In this document: positions 9,283 through 17,990 of the stretch, one piece after another
Position numbering within the stretch: the first letter of the stretch is position 1
Layout: each line of letters begins with the position of its first letter
Assembly (NCBI GenBank): GCA_002840095.1
Contig: PGZL01000005.1
Location: forward strand, 124,001 to 188,000
DNA from: Gammaproteobacteria bacterium HGW-Gammaproteobacteria-1
Lineage (GTDB): Bacteria > Pseudomonadota > Gammaproteobacteria > Thiohalomonadales > Thiohalomonadaceae
DNA length: 64,000 nt
Reading direction: 5' to 3'
Translations under genes and position numbers: made by a program
The notes under the pieces: model-generated
Told to the model about the DNA's origin: nothing
What the model saw: only the letters and a program-made list of their open reading frames with translations
The model's database searches: none

Positions 9283-10362
9283 ATGACATTTCGTAGCCGC
9301 TACACCGGTCTCATCGACCGCTATCGCGACCGCCTGCCGGTCCATGACGACACCCGCATCATCAGCCTGGGCGAGGGCAACACGCCGCTGATCCGCCTGC
9401 ACAACATCCCGCGGCTGATCGGCAAGAACGTCGACATCTACGTCAAGTACGAAGGCCTCAACCCGACCGGCTCGTTCAAGGACCGCGGCATGACCATGGC
9501 GGTGACCAAGGCGGTGGAAGAGGGCTCCAAGGCCATCATCTGCGCCTCCACCGGCAATACTTCAGCCGCTGCCGCCGCCTATGCCGCGCGCGCCGGCATC
9601 ACCTGCTTCGTGCTGATCCCCGAAGGCAAGATTGCGCTGGGCAAGCTGGCCCAGGCGATGATCCACGGCGCTGTGGTCATCCAGATCAAGGGCAACTTCG
9701 ACGCCGGAATGCAACTGGTGAAGGAAGTGGCGGAACAGGCCCCGGTCACCATCGTCAACTCCATCAACCCCTACCGCCTGCAAGGCCAGAAGACCGCCGC
9801 CTTCGAGATCGTCGAGGAGCTGGGCACCGCGCCCGATTTCCACTGCATACCGGTGGGCAACGCCGGCAATATCACGGCGCACTGGATGGGCTACACCGAG
9901 TATCGCGATCACGGCATCGTCAACAACGTTCCCCGCATGGTCGGCTACCAGGCCGCCGGCGCCGCGCCGTTCATGCGCGGCCACATGGTGGACAACCCGG
10001 AGACTATCGCCACTGCCATCCGCATCGGCCACCCGCAGAGCTGGGACAAGGCCTGGGTGGTGCAGAAGGAGTCCAAGGGCTGGTTCGACGAGTGCAACGA
10101 CGAGGAAATCCTTGCCACCCAGAAGCTGCTGGCGGAGAAGGAAGGCGTGTTCTGCGAACCCGCTTCCGCCACCTCGCTGGCCGGCGCCCTGCGCGACATC
10201 AATATCGGCAAGATCCCCGAGGGCAGCAAGGTGGTGTGCACCCTGACCGGCCATGGACTCAAGGATCCGGATACCGCCATCAAGCAGAGCACTTCGCCCA
10301 TGCTCACAGTCGAGGCCAAGCTCGACGCGGTGAAGCAGGCGATCCTCGACAACATGACTTAA
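9283..10362 (+). CDS. thrC: threonine synthase
   Basis: It converts O-phosphohomoserine to threonine with PLP. The 359-residue length and the order of motifs match the short class of Thr[14 protein letters not shown] is near the start, the PLP lysine lies in [12 protein letters not shown], and [19 protein letters not shown] binds the phosphate. It lies 78 bp after hom in the same direction and likely in the same operon. The longer frame from 9211 adds 24 atypical residues. A GGCAC/GTGCC hairpin in the hom-thrC gap has no T-tract. Confidence 0.97.
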   Translation: MTFRSRYTGLIDRYRDRLPVHDDTRIISLGEGNTPLIRLHNIPRLIGKNVDIYVKYEGLNPTGSFKDRGMTMAVTKAVEEGSKAIICASTGNTSAAAAAYAARAGITCFVLIPEGKIALGKLAQAMIHGAVVIQIKGNFDAGMQLVKEVAEQAPVTIVNSINPYRLQGQKTAAFEIVEELGTAPDFHCIPVGNAGNITAHWMGYTEYRDHGIVNNVPRMVGYQAAGAAPFMRGHMVDNPETIATAIRIGHPQSWDKAWVVQKESKGWFDECNDEEILATQKLLAEKEGVFCEPASATSLAGALRDINIGKIPEGSKVVCTLTGHGLKDPDTAIKQSTSPMLTVEAKLDAVKQAILDNMT

Positions 10363-10464
10363 TGGCAGAGAAAAGAGGAAAGTTGCAAGTTACAAGTTTC
10401 ATGACCAAGGCGTGCTTGACGCGTCTGCTTCAGAACTTATAGCCTGCGGCTTTCCTCGCTTGCC

Positions 10465-11439
10465 ATGAGTCGTACCCTCACACTGCTGCTTCCCCATGAT
10501 CCGGCGGCCGTGCAGCAACGGCTGCCGGCGTTGGAAACCCTGCTGGCGCGCGGTGAACGCCGTTGCGATCAACCCGCTGACTGGCAGCGGCGCCTGCTGC
10601 AACTCTGTGGCGTGACAACGACTGCGCAACAGGACCTGCCGCTGGGACCGCTGTGCTGCCTGGGTGACGGCGGTACCGCCGCGGATGGCTACTGGCTGCG
10701 CGCCGAGCCGGTACATCTGGTAGCCGATCAGGACAAGGTCTATCTGGCCGCCCGCGGCAGCGAGCTGTCCCTGACGGCCGAAGAAGCGGCGGCTCTCACG
10801 GCGGAATTCAACGCGCTGTTCCATGAGGACGGCTGGCAACTGTGGGCGCCGGCCCCCGACCGCTGGTACCTGCGCCTGCCGCAGGCGCCGCAGCTGCGGA
10901 CCCATGCCCCGGACCATGCCCTGGGTTGCGACGTACGGCCGCTGTTGCCGCAGGGTGCGGACGGCATGCGCATGCAGGCCGCGCTCAACGAAATCCAGAT
11001 GCTGTTTCACGCCAGCGGCGTCAATGCGCGCCGGCTGGCCGAGGGACGCCCGGCCGTCAACAGCCTGTGGCTGTGGGGCGGCGGCCTGCTGCCGGTGCTG
11101 GCCCCGCTGCCGTGGGAACGGCTGCAGGGCGAGGACTGCCTGTTGCGCGGCATCGCCGCCCGCGCCGGTGTCGCCGGCACGGCACTGCCGGCCGGTGCCG
11201 AAGCCTGGCTGGGCGCAGGGGCGGCGGGCATGGTGCTGTTCGATGTGGAACTGCACCCGATGGGCGCATTGGAGCGGGACTGGTTTGCGCCCCTGCTGGC
11301 CGCCCTGCGCTGCGGCACGTTGATGCAGCTCGAAATTCATCTCACGGCGACGGCGTGCCGCTACCACGTCGACGGACGCGGCGCCCGGCGCTGGTGGCGC
11401 CGGCGCCGGCCGCTGGCGATGTACGCCGGCTCCGCCTGA
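10465..11439 (+). CDS. RpfE-type conserved protein
   Basis: A 324-residue protein resembling the Xanthomonas RpfE family (a cytosolic regulatory protein whose biochemistry is unclear). Features include MSRTLTLLLPHDP at the start, a LTAEEAAALTAEFNALFHEDG segment (split as LTAEEAAALTAE and FNALFHEDG), QAALNEIQMLFH mid-protein and NSLWLWGGGLLP. The context supports the call: in Xanthomonas rpfE adjoins recJ and lies near prfB and lysU, and here recJ, prfB and lysS follow. I cannot assign a reaction. The preceding gap holds a short AAGTTACAAGTTTC-like repeat fragment. Confidence 0.7.
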   Translation: MSRTLTLLLPHDPAAVQQRLPALETLLARGERRCDQPADWQRRLLQLCGVTTTAQQDLPLGPLCCLGDGGTAADGYWLRAEPVHLVADQDKVYLAARGSELSLTAEEAAALTAEFNALFHEDGWQLWAPAPDRWYLRLPQAPQLRTHAPDHALGCDVRPLLPQGADGMRMQAALNEIQMLFHASGVNARRLAEGRPAVNSLWLWGGGLLPVLAPLPWERLQGEDCLLRGIAARAGVAGTALPAGAEAWLGAGAAGMVLFDVELHPMGALERDWFAPLLAALRCGTLMQLEIHLTATACRYHVDGRGARRWWRRRRPLAMYAGSA

Positions 11440-11508
11440 TTTATCGTTCACCAGGTGGGCCCTGGCCTGCTTTATGTTTACTCAGTCCGCCGTTTGCCGC
11501 AGGTAGCC

Positions 11509-13263
11509 ATGCCCCAAAAACGCCGTCCCATCGTCCGCCGCCCCGTGCCCGAACATTACGCCCAACTGGCGCAGGATATGCCGGCCATTGCCGCGCGTGT
11601 TTGTGCCAGCCGCGGCATCACCCGGCGCGACGAATTGCAGCACACCCTGGATCGCCTGCCGCCCTTCGATCAGCTGCGCGGCATCGACGCCGCAACGGCG
11701 TTGCTGCAGGAGGCGGTGGAACAGGGACAGCGTATTCTGGTGGTCGGTGATTTCGATGCCGACGGCGCCACCAGCACCGCACTGGCGCTGCGTGCATTGC
11801 GCCTGATGGGCGCGCAGCAGGTGGATTTTCTGGTTCCCAACCGCTTCGAGTATGGCTATGGCCTGACGCCGGAGATCGTCGCCGTGGCCGCGCAGCGGAA
11901 CCCCGATCTCATCGTCACCGTCGACAACGGCATTTCCAGCCTGGATGGCGTGGCGGCGGCGCGCGCCCAGGGCATCAAAGTAGTGGTGACCGATCATCAC
12001 CTGCCGGCGGCGGAGCTGCCGGCGGCCGACGCCATCGTCAATCCCAACCAGCCCGGCGACACGTTCCCCACCAAGGCCCTGGCCGGCGTCGGCGTCATTT
12101 TTTACGTCATGCTGGCCTTGCGCAGCCGCCTGCGGCGGGACGGCTGGTTCGAGCGCAGCGGCTGCGCCGAACCCAACCTGGGGCAGCTGCTCGACCTGGT
12201 GGCTCTGGGCACGGTGGCAGACGTGGTGCCCCTGGATCAGGTCAACCGCACCCTGGTGGCGCAGGGCCTGGCGCGCCTGCGCAGCGGTCATGCCTCACCC
12301 GGCCTGCTGGCGTTGCTGGAGGTTTCCAACCGTCAGCCTGGCCGTCTGGTGGCGGCTGATCTCGGCTTTGCCGTCGGCCCCCGCCTCAATGCCGCCGGGC
12401 GCATGGACGACATGAGCATCGGCATCCGCTGCCTGCTGAGCGACAGCCTGGAGGAGGCGAGGCCGCTGGCGCAGACCCTGGATCAGCTCAATCAGGAGCG
12501 CCGCGGCGTCGAGGATGAAATGAAGGAGCAGGCGCTGGCGGAACTGCGGCGCATGCATCTGGAGGAAAGCACGGAATTGCCGCTGGGCCTGTGCCTTTAC
12601 GATCCCTCCTGGCACCAGGGCGTGGTGGGCATCCTCGCCTCGCGTATCAAGGATCGCCTGCACCGGCCGGTGATCGTCTTCACCGACAGCGGCCCCGGTG
12701 AAATCAAGGGTTCCGCCCGCTCGGTGCCGGGCCTGCACATACGCGACGCCCTGGACGCCGTGGCGGCGCATCATCCCGGCCTGCTGGCGAAGTTCGGCGG
12801 CCACGCCATGGCGGCCGGGCTGACCCTGAAGCAGGCGGATTTCGAGTCCTTCCGGCTGGCCTTCGATGCCGAGGTAAAGCGCCAACTGGGACCGCAGCCG
12901 CCGGTGCACGAGTTGTTGAGCGACGGCGAGCTGAGCGCGCAGGAGGCGGTGCTGGGGCTGGCCGAGACGCTGCGCTTTCTGGCGCCCTGGGGACAGGGTT
13001 TTCCCGAGCCGCTGTTCGACGGCGAATTCGACATCGTGCAGCAGCGCATCGTGGGTGAAAAGCACGTGAAGCTGTTGCTGCAATGGGCCGACAGCAAGAA
13101 CACGGTGGATGCCATCGCATTTCATGCCGATCTGCAGCAGTGGCAGGGCGCCGGCGGCAGGGTGCGGCTGGCCTACCGTCTCGACGTGAACGAATACCGC
13201 GAGCGTAAAACCGTACAGCTGATCGTGGAATACATGGAGATCCCGGAGGGAACGGCCGGCTGA
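11509..13263 (+). CDS. recJ: single-stranded-DNA-specific exonuclease RecJ
   Basis: A 5'-3' ssDNA exonuclease of the DHH phosphoesterase superfamily, used in recombination and mismatch repair. It is 584 residues long. Motif I is VVGDFDADGATSTAL, the DHH motif is in VVVTDHHLPAAELP, and the DHHA1-type segment contains KFGGHAMAAGLTL with the GGH signature. The C-terminal OB-like portion is present. I take the ATG at 11509 (MPQKRRPIVRRP) over the GTG 54 bases upstream, because RRPVPEHY is near the N-terminus in the family. Confidence 0.97.
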   Translation: MPQKRRPIVRRPVPEHYAQLAQDMPAIAARVCASRGITRRDELQHTLDRLPPFDQLRGIDAATALLQEAVEQGQRILVVGDFDADGATSTALALRALRLMGAQQVDFLVPNRFEYGYGLTPEIVAVAAQRNPDLIVTVDNGISSLDGVAAARAQGIKVVVTDHHLPAAELPAADAIVNPNQPGDTFPTKALAGVGVIFYVMLALRSRLRRDGWFERSGCAEPNLGQLLDLVALGTVADVVPLDQVNRTLVAQGLARLRSGHASPGLLALLEVSNRQPGRLVAADLGFAVGPRLNAAGRMDDMSIGIRCLLSDSLEEARPLAQTLDQLNQERRGVEDEMKEQALAELRRMHLEESTELPLGLCLYDPSWHQGVVGILASRIKDRLHRPVIVFTDSGPGEIKGSARSVPGLHIRDALDAVAAHHPGLLAKFGGHAMAAGLTLKQADFESFRLAFDAEVKRQLGPQPPVHELLSDGELSAQEAVLGLAETLRFLAPWGQGFPEPLFDGEFDIVQQRIVGEKHVKLLLQWADSKNTVDAIAFHADLQQWQGAGGRVRLAYRLDVNEYRERKTVQLIVEYMEIPEGTAG

Positions 13264-13286
13264 CAATCCGGCAGGTGCGGCAGCTA

Positions 13287-13316
13287 TTGACCGGCCGGCG
13301 CTGTGGGGGGTATGTT
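13287..13316 (+). promoter_or_regulatory. candidate sigma-70 promoter for the 13396 gene
   Basis: TTGACC at 13287-13292 and TATGTT at 13311-13316 are separated by 18 bp, downstream of recJ and about 80 bp upstream of the next ATG. This is a fair consensus match but unproven. Confidence 0.35.
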
Positions 13317-13395
13317 CGGGGCGCAACGCCATAATGACAACGGTCGACACAGACCGTGACCAACACCACAAAAACACCACAAAGGAAGGGAAAGC

Positions 13396-13707
13396 ATGCC
13401 GAACATCTTCAAGCTCGATATATCCCTCATCATCAGTTTCGCCGCCATTCTGGTGATGATCTTCTGTCTGATTCAGGTTTACTCGCTCAAGGCCAAGATT
13501 CCGGGAGGCGTCATAGGCAAACGCTGGAATTTCCTGGTCATGCTGGTGGTGCTGTTCAGTGTCGGTTATCTCGCGACACCGTTCTTCGGCACGCTGCCGG
13601 CGGAACTGATGCGCCTGATAGCGGCGCTGATCTTCTTCTTCGGCGCCATCTACGTGCTGATTACGGTGAAGCTCATTTACCAGATTATTCAGGAGTTGAC
13701 CGAATAA
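13396..13707 (+). CDS. small integral membrane protein, unknown
   Basis: I do not recognise this 103-residue protein. It is strongly hydrophobic, with three likely membrane helices at about residues 10-30, 44-62 and 71-95. A basic loop (SLKAKIPGGVIGKRW) between helices 1 and 2 suggests that loop is cytoplasmic. The start has a good ribosome binding region (AAGGAAGGGAAAGC before the ATG). The next gene begins one base after the stop, so the two are probably one transcription unit and may work together. Confidence 0.7.
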   Translation: MPNIFKLDISLIISFAAILVMIFCLIQVYSLKAKIPGGVIGKRWNFLVMLVVLFSVGYLATPFFGTLPAELMRLIAALIFFFGAIYVLITVKLIYQIIQELTE

Positions 13708-13708
13708 A

Positions 13709-14191
13709 ATGGACCACAGCGCGATCGTAGCCAAGACACACAAGGGCGAGGAGGAGATGCAGAGCCGCAAATGCGGCCTGGATCGGAATCTGCGCTATGT
13801 GCTGATACTCATCGACGGCAAGTCGTCGGTGCAGCAGCTGATCGAGGAAAAGGGTGCGGCACTGCCCGACGTGGAAGGCAGCCTGCGCACCCTGGCCGAG
13901 CAGGGCTTCATCACCGTGGGCGGCGTAAGCATGGGCGGCGACGACGAGGGTTGCGTGGTTGCCGCCGACCAGGACATCCCGGCGATCAAGGCGGCGCTGA
14001 TTGCCATCGCCAGGGAAGTGCTGGGCGCCGATGCCGGCAAGGTGGTCAGCAAACTGGAGGCCGCCCCGGACAGCCGCGAGGGATTGCAGGAAGTGGTGAG
14101 CAGCTGCAAAAAGGTGGTGCGCCTGCTCATCGACGAGAAAAAGGCCGAGGCGCTGATGGCGCGTTGCAGCACCATCCTCAAGGGAATGTGA
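13709..14191 (+). CDS. uncharacterised 160-aa soluble protein
   Basis: Function not recognised. The protein has no membrane segment. Its N-terminal half (YVLILIDGKSSVQQLIEEKG, then LRTLAEQGFITVGG) looks like a small winged-helix or PATAN-like module, with a 'how much longer in this state' type helix pattern. The C-terminal half is helical and ends in a basic KKVVRLLIDEKKAEAL helix. The stop-to-start distance from the preceding membrane protein is one base. The pair sits between recJ and prfB, where many relatives have no gene. Confidence 0.6.
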   Translation: MDHSAIVAKTHKGEEEMQSRKCGLDRNLRYVLILIDGKSSVQQLIEEKGAALPDVEGSLRTLAEQGFITVGGVSMGGDDEGCVVAADQDIPAIKAALIAIAREVLGADAGKVVSKLEAAPDSREGLQEVVSSCKKVVRLLIDEKKAEALMARCSTILKGM

Positions 14192-14323
14192 TGCTCCCAC
14201 CCCGTGCGTGGCCGGCCGGTCGCGCGCGGGGTGCCATGCAGGACACCGGATGTTGGCGTTACTGTTCACCCCGTAGCGCTGCCTGTAGTATCATTGCGGT
14301 TTTCGTCCTGTCATCCTGGAATC

Positions 14324-15422
14324 ATGCTGGAATTCAACGCACTTTCCCGTAGCATCAAAGAGATGCAGGGGCGCCTCGACGCCCTGAGGGGGTATCTTTG
14401 ACTTCGCTGCCAAAAGCGAACGTCTGACCGAAGTTGTCCGCGAACTGGAAGACCCGGAGGTCTGGAACGACCCCGAGCGCGCCCAGGCCCTGGGGCGCGA
14501 GCGCGCCCAGCTGGAAGAGATCGTCAATACCATCGAGGGCCTGGACAAGATTCTGGCCGACTCCGACGAGCTGCTGGAGATGGCGGGGGACGAGGGCGAC
14601 GACGACATGCTGGGCGAGGTGGCCGCCGATCTGGAGAAGGCGGACAAGCGTCTGGGTGAGCTCGAGTTCCGCCGCATGTTCTCCGGCCCGATGGATCCCA
14701 ACAACGCCTACCTGGATGTTCAGGCCGGGTCCGGCGGCACCGAGGCCCAGGACTGGGCCAGCATGCTGCTGCGCATGTACCTGCGCTGGGGCGAGCGGCG
14801 CGGCTTCAAGACCGAGCTGATGGAAGTATCCGAAGGCGAGGTAGCCGGCATCAAGAGCGCCACCATCCACTTCCAGGGCCCCTATGCCTACGGCTGGCTG
14901 CGCACGGAAACCGGCGTGCACCGCCTGGTGCGCAAATCGCCGTTCGATTCCGGCAACCGCCGCCATACGTCCTTCGCCTCGGTGTTCATCTCGCCGGAAG
15001 TGGACGAGAACATTGATATCGAGATCAATCCGGCCGACCTGCGCGTCGACGTTTACCGTGCCTCCGGTGCCGGCGGCCAGCACGTCAACCGTACCGAATC
15101 GGCCGTGCGCATCACCCATCTCCCCAGCGGCATCGTGGTGGCGTGCCAAAACCAGCGTTCGCAGCACCAGAACCGCGACACAGCCATGAACCAGCTGCGC
15201 GCCAAGCTGTACGAGATGGAAATGCAGAAGCGCAACGCGGAGAAGCAGGCACTGGAAGACAGCAAGTCGGATATCGGCTGGGGCAGCCAGATCCGTTCCT
15301 ACGTACTGGACCAGTCCCGCATCAAGGATCTGCGCACCAGCGTGGAAACCGGCAACACCCAGGCCGTGCTGGACGGCGACCTGGACGACTTCATTGAGGC
15401 CAGCCTGAAGAGTGGTCTCTAG
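14324..15422 (+). CDS. prfB: peptide chain release factor 2, programmed +1 frameshift
   Basis: RF2 releases peptides at UGA and UAA codons. The first 25 codons ([15 protein letters not shown]...) end at an in-frame TGA at 14399-14401. Translation must shift +1 at CTT and continue from GAC at 14400 to 15422, giving 365 residues, the normal length. The anticodon-mimic tripeptide SPF lies in [13 protein letters not shown], and the catalytic GGQ in [16 protein letters not shown] naive annotation would call a truncated gene. It is followed after a ~115-bp repeat by lysS, the common prfB-lysS order. Confidence 0.97.
14387..14402 (+). promoter_or_regulatory. RF2 autoregulatory frameshift site
   Basis: The sequence AGGGGGTATCTTTGAC has the Shine-Dalgarno-like AGGGGG three bases upstream of the slippery CTT and the UGA followed by C. 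This is the canonical bacterial arrangement: low RF2 lets the ribosome slip on CTT and make more RF2. Confidence 0.95.
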
Positions 15423-15427
15423 AGAAC

Positions 15428-15520
15428 ATGTAACCACGGGGTACACGGGGGACACAGGGCCAGTACCAGTGATGCACCTGCCCAAAACACCCCGTGTTCC
15501 CCGTGCTCCCCGTGGTTAAT
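15428..15520. repeat. intergenic repeat with inverted ACCACGGGG arms
   Basis: The left arm is AACCACGGGGTACACGGGGG and the right arm, read in reverse complement, is AACCACGGGGAGCACGGGG followed by AACACGGGG. Each arm is an imperfect tandem of a 9-10-bp ACACGGGG unit, and the arms can pair around a ~25-nt spacer. It lies between prfB and lysS. Confidence 0.75.
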
Positions 15521-15536
15521 AAAAGTTGAAGCGATC

Positions 15537-17033
15537 ATGAGCGAAGAACAGAAGACCCCAGACGAGAACAAGCTGATCGCCGAGCGGCGCGCCAAGTTGC
15601 AGGCCTTGCGCGAGCGGGGCAATCCTTTTCCCAACGATTTCCGCCGCAACGTGATGACCGGCGAGCTCCATGCCCGCTACGGTGAGTTGGATGAGGCTGC
15701 GCTGGAAGCGGAGCCGGTACGCGTCAGCGTCGCCGGCCGCATGATGCTCAAGCGGGTCATGGGCAAGGTGTCCTTCGCGCAGATGAAGGATATGGCCGGC
15801 CAGATCCAGCTGTTCGTGCAGCGCGACGCCATCGGCACCGACGCCTATGACGATTTCAAGCGTTGGGACATCGGCGACATCGTCGGCGCCGAAGGCGTGT
15901 TGTTCCGCACCAAGGCCGGTGAGCTGTCGGTGCGTGTGGACAGTATCCGCATGCTCACCAAGTCGCTGCGTCCGCTGCCGGAGAAATGGCAGGGCCTGAG
16001 CGATCAAGAGACGCGCTACCGCCAGCGCTACCTCGACCTGATTTCCAATGACGTCTCGCGCAACACCTTCCGCGTCCGCTCCAACATCATTCACCTGATC
16101 CGCGAGTTCATGGTGGCGCACGGTTTCCTCGAAGTGGAAACGCCGATGATGCACGTGATCCCGGGCGGCGCCAGTGCGCGCCCCTTCGTCACCCATCACA
16201 ACGCCCTCGATATGGACCTCTACCTGCGCATCGCGCCGGAGCTGTACCTGAAGCGCCTAGTGGTGGGCGGATTCGAACGGGTGTTCGAGATCAACCGCAA
16301 CTTCCGCAACGAAGGACTGTCGACGCGCCATAACCCCGAATTCACCATGATCGAGTTCTACCAGGCCTACGCCGATTACCGTGACCTGATGGACCTTACC
16401 GAGGAACTGTTGCATACGTTGGCGCGTGACGTCCTCGGCACCACCACCGTCACCTATCAGGGCCAGGAATTCGATTTCGGCTCGCCCTTCAAGCGCATGA
16501 CCATGAAGGAGTCGATCCTGGCCCACAATCCGCAGATCACGGCGGCACAGCTGGAGAGCCTGGAGGAGGCGAGCGCGATCGCCCGCAAGCTGGGTCAGGA
16601 AGTGAAGCCGAGCTTCGGTCTGGGCAAGGTGCAGACTCTGATCTTCGAGGAGACGGTGGAGCACAAACTCATGCAGCCCACCTTCATCACCGCCTATCCC
16701 ACGGAGATTTCACCCCTGGCGCGCCTCAACGACGACGACCCGACCGTGACCGACCGCTTCGAGTTCTTCATCGGCGGCCGTGAGATCGCCAACGGCTTCT
16801 CCGAGTTGAATGATTCGGAAGATCAGGCGGAACGTTTCCGCAAGCAGGTGGCGGAGAAGGATGCCGGCGACGACGAGGCCATGCACTTCGATGCCGACTA
16901 CATCGTGGCCCTGGAACACGGCCTGCCGCCGACGGCCGGCGAGGGCATCGGCATCGACCGCCTGGTGATGCTGTTCACGGACGCACCGTCGATCCGTGAC
17001 GTACTGTTGTTCCCGCACATGCGCCCGGCTTAA
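15537..17033 (+). CDS. lysS: lysyl-tRNA synthetase, class II
   Basis: It charges tRNA-Lys. The protein has 498 residues: an OB-fold anticodon-binding domain (about 60-150) and a class II catalytic core. Motif 2 is in [19 protein letters not shown] and motif 3 in [20 protein letters not shown]. The ATG at 15537 lies just after the upstream repeat. A bidirectional terminator follows, separating it from the convergent HDOD gene. Confidence 0.97.
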   Translation: MSEEQKTPDENKLIAERRAKLQALRERGNPFPNDFRRNVMTGELHARYGELDEAALEAEPVRVSVAGRMMLKRVMGKVSFAQMKDMAGQIQLFVQRDAIGTDAYDDFKRWDIGDIVGAEGVLFRTKAGELSVRVDSIRMLTKSLRPLPEKWQGLSDQETRYRQRYLDLISNDVSRNTFRVRSNIIHLIREFMVAHGFLEVETPMMHVIPGGASARPFVTHHNALDMDLYLRIAPELYLKRLVVGGFERVFEINRNFRNEGLSTRHNPEFTMIEFYQAYADYRDLMDLTEELLHTLARDVLGTTTVTYQGQEFDFGSPFKRMTMKESILAHNPQITAAQLESLEEASAIARKLGQEVKPSFGLGKVQTLIFEETVEHKLMQPTFITAYPTEISPLARLNDDDPTVTDRFEFFIGGREIANGFSELNDSEDQAERFRKQVAEKDAGDDEAMHFDADYIVALEHGLPPTAGEGIGIDRLVMLFTDAPSIRDVLLFPHMRPA

Positions 17034-17039
17034 AGATAA

Positions 17040-17131
17040 AGTTTCGAGTTTCGGGTTTGAAGTTGCGAAAAAAACCGGCGTCCGCAAGGGCGTCGGTTTT
17101 TTTATGACTCGAAACTCGAAACTCGAAACTA
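17040..17131. repeat. GTTTCGAG-family intergenic repeat
   Basis: GTTTCGAGTTTCGGGTTTG at 17041-17059 faces GACTCGAAACTCGAAACTC at 17106-17124, forming inverted arms built of a GTTTCGA-like heptamer. The lysS terminator hairpin is nested between the arms. Other copies are at 21651, 22428, 50022 and 50940. Confidence 0.75.
17068..17103. terminator. bidirectional Rho-independent terminator
   Basis: A run of A residues, a stem CCGGCGTCC/GGGCGTCGG with two G-T wobbles and a GCAA loop (17075-17096), then T7. It can end both lysS (plus) and the HDOD gene (minus), which converge here. Confidence 0.85.
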
Positions 17132-17968
17132 GATGCTTAAAAGCTGCTGGGTTTCGCGTATGGCGTCACCGGTCCCGTCCATGTCGATGACGTTGACGTC
17201 CGGACTGAGGCCGAGCTTGGCGAAGGCGGGCACCTGGCTCAGATCCTGTTCCGCCAGGTGGTGGCCGCTCCCCAGATAACTCTGCAGGTTGGCAACGATG
17301 ACCACGTCGACGAAATCCGCCGCCGGCGAGTCGTACGTCATGTTCTCGTGCTGTTCAGCCGCAGCAATCAGCTCTTCCGGGAAGTTCCAGGAGCGCAGGA
17401 TGGCACCGCCGATACGCGGGTGCAGCTCGCTGATGACCCAGTCCAGCGCCTCTTCGTTCTGCAGCAGCTCGGGGTAGTCTTCGGCCTTGGTCAGGATCGG
17501 CATGGCGCCGATGTCGTGCACCAGGCCGGCCAACAGTGCCTGTTCCGGATTCAGCTTGGTGAACTGGCCCGCCAGGGCATGGCAGATGGCCGCCACTTCG
17601 GTACTGTGCTCCCACAGCTGGCGCAGGCGTTGATCGGTCACGTCGGAGGTGGCCTGGAACATCTGCTGCATTACCATGCTGGTGGCGAGATCGCGCACTA
17701 TGCGCATGCCGAGACGGCTGACCGCCGCGTCGACACTTTCAATCTGGCGGCCGGTACGCATCAGCGGGCTGTTGGCGACCTGGATCAGGCGGGCACTCAG
17801 CGCGGGGTCGCTGACGATGATCTTCACCAGGTCACTGATGGACGAATCGGGATCATCGACCACCTCACGCACCTTGAGCGCGACTTCGGGCAGGGTCGGC
17901 AGTACCAGTCGGTTGTGTTCCAGGTCGGCGAGCAGTTCGTCGTAAAACTGGCGGCTGATGTCGGTCAC
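17129..17968 (-). CDS. HDOD-domain signalling protein
   Basis: A 279-residue protein made mostly of one HDOD domain, a catalytically degenerate relative of HD phosphohydrolases found in bacterial signalling proteins. LPTLPEVALKVREVVDDPDS starts the domain, followed by SDPALSARLIQVANSP, and the remnant HD region is LLAGLVHDIGAMPIL. No output domain is attached. The start is a GTG at 17968 with AAGGAAG four bases upstream. Its target is unknown; HDOD proteins often act in motility or c-di-GMP-linked control. Confidence 0.9.
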   Translation of the reverse strand: MTDISRQFYDELLADLEHNRLVLPTLPEVALKVREVVDDPDSSISDLVKIIVSDPALSARLIQVANSPLMRTGRQIESVDAAVSRLGMRIVRDLATSMVMQQMFQATSDVTDQRLRQLWEHSTEVAAICHALAGQFTKLNPEQALLAGLVHDIGAMPILTKAEDYPELLQNEEALDWVISELHPRIGGAILRSWNFPEELIAAAEQHENMTYDSPAADFVDVVIVANLQSYLGSGHHLAEQDLSQVPAFAKLGLSPDVNVIDMDGTGDAIRETQQLLSI

Positions 17969-17990
17969 GGTTCTTCCTTTTTATTTGGAG

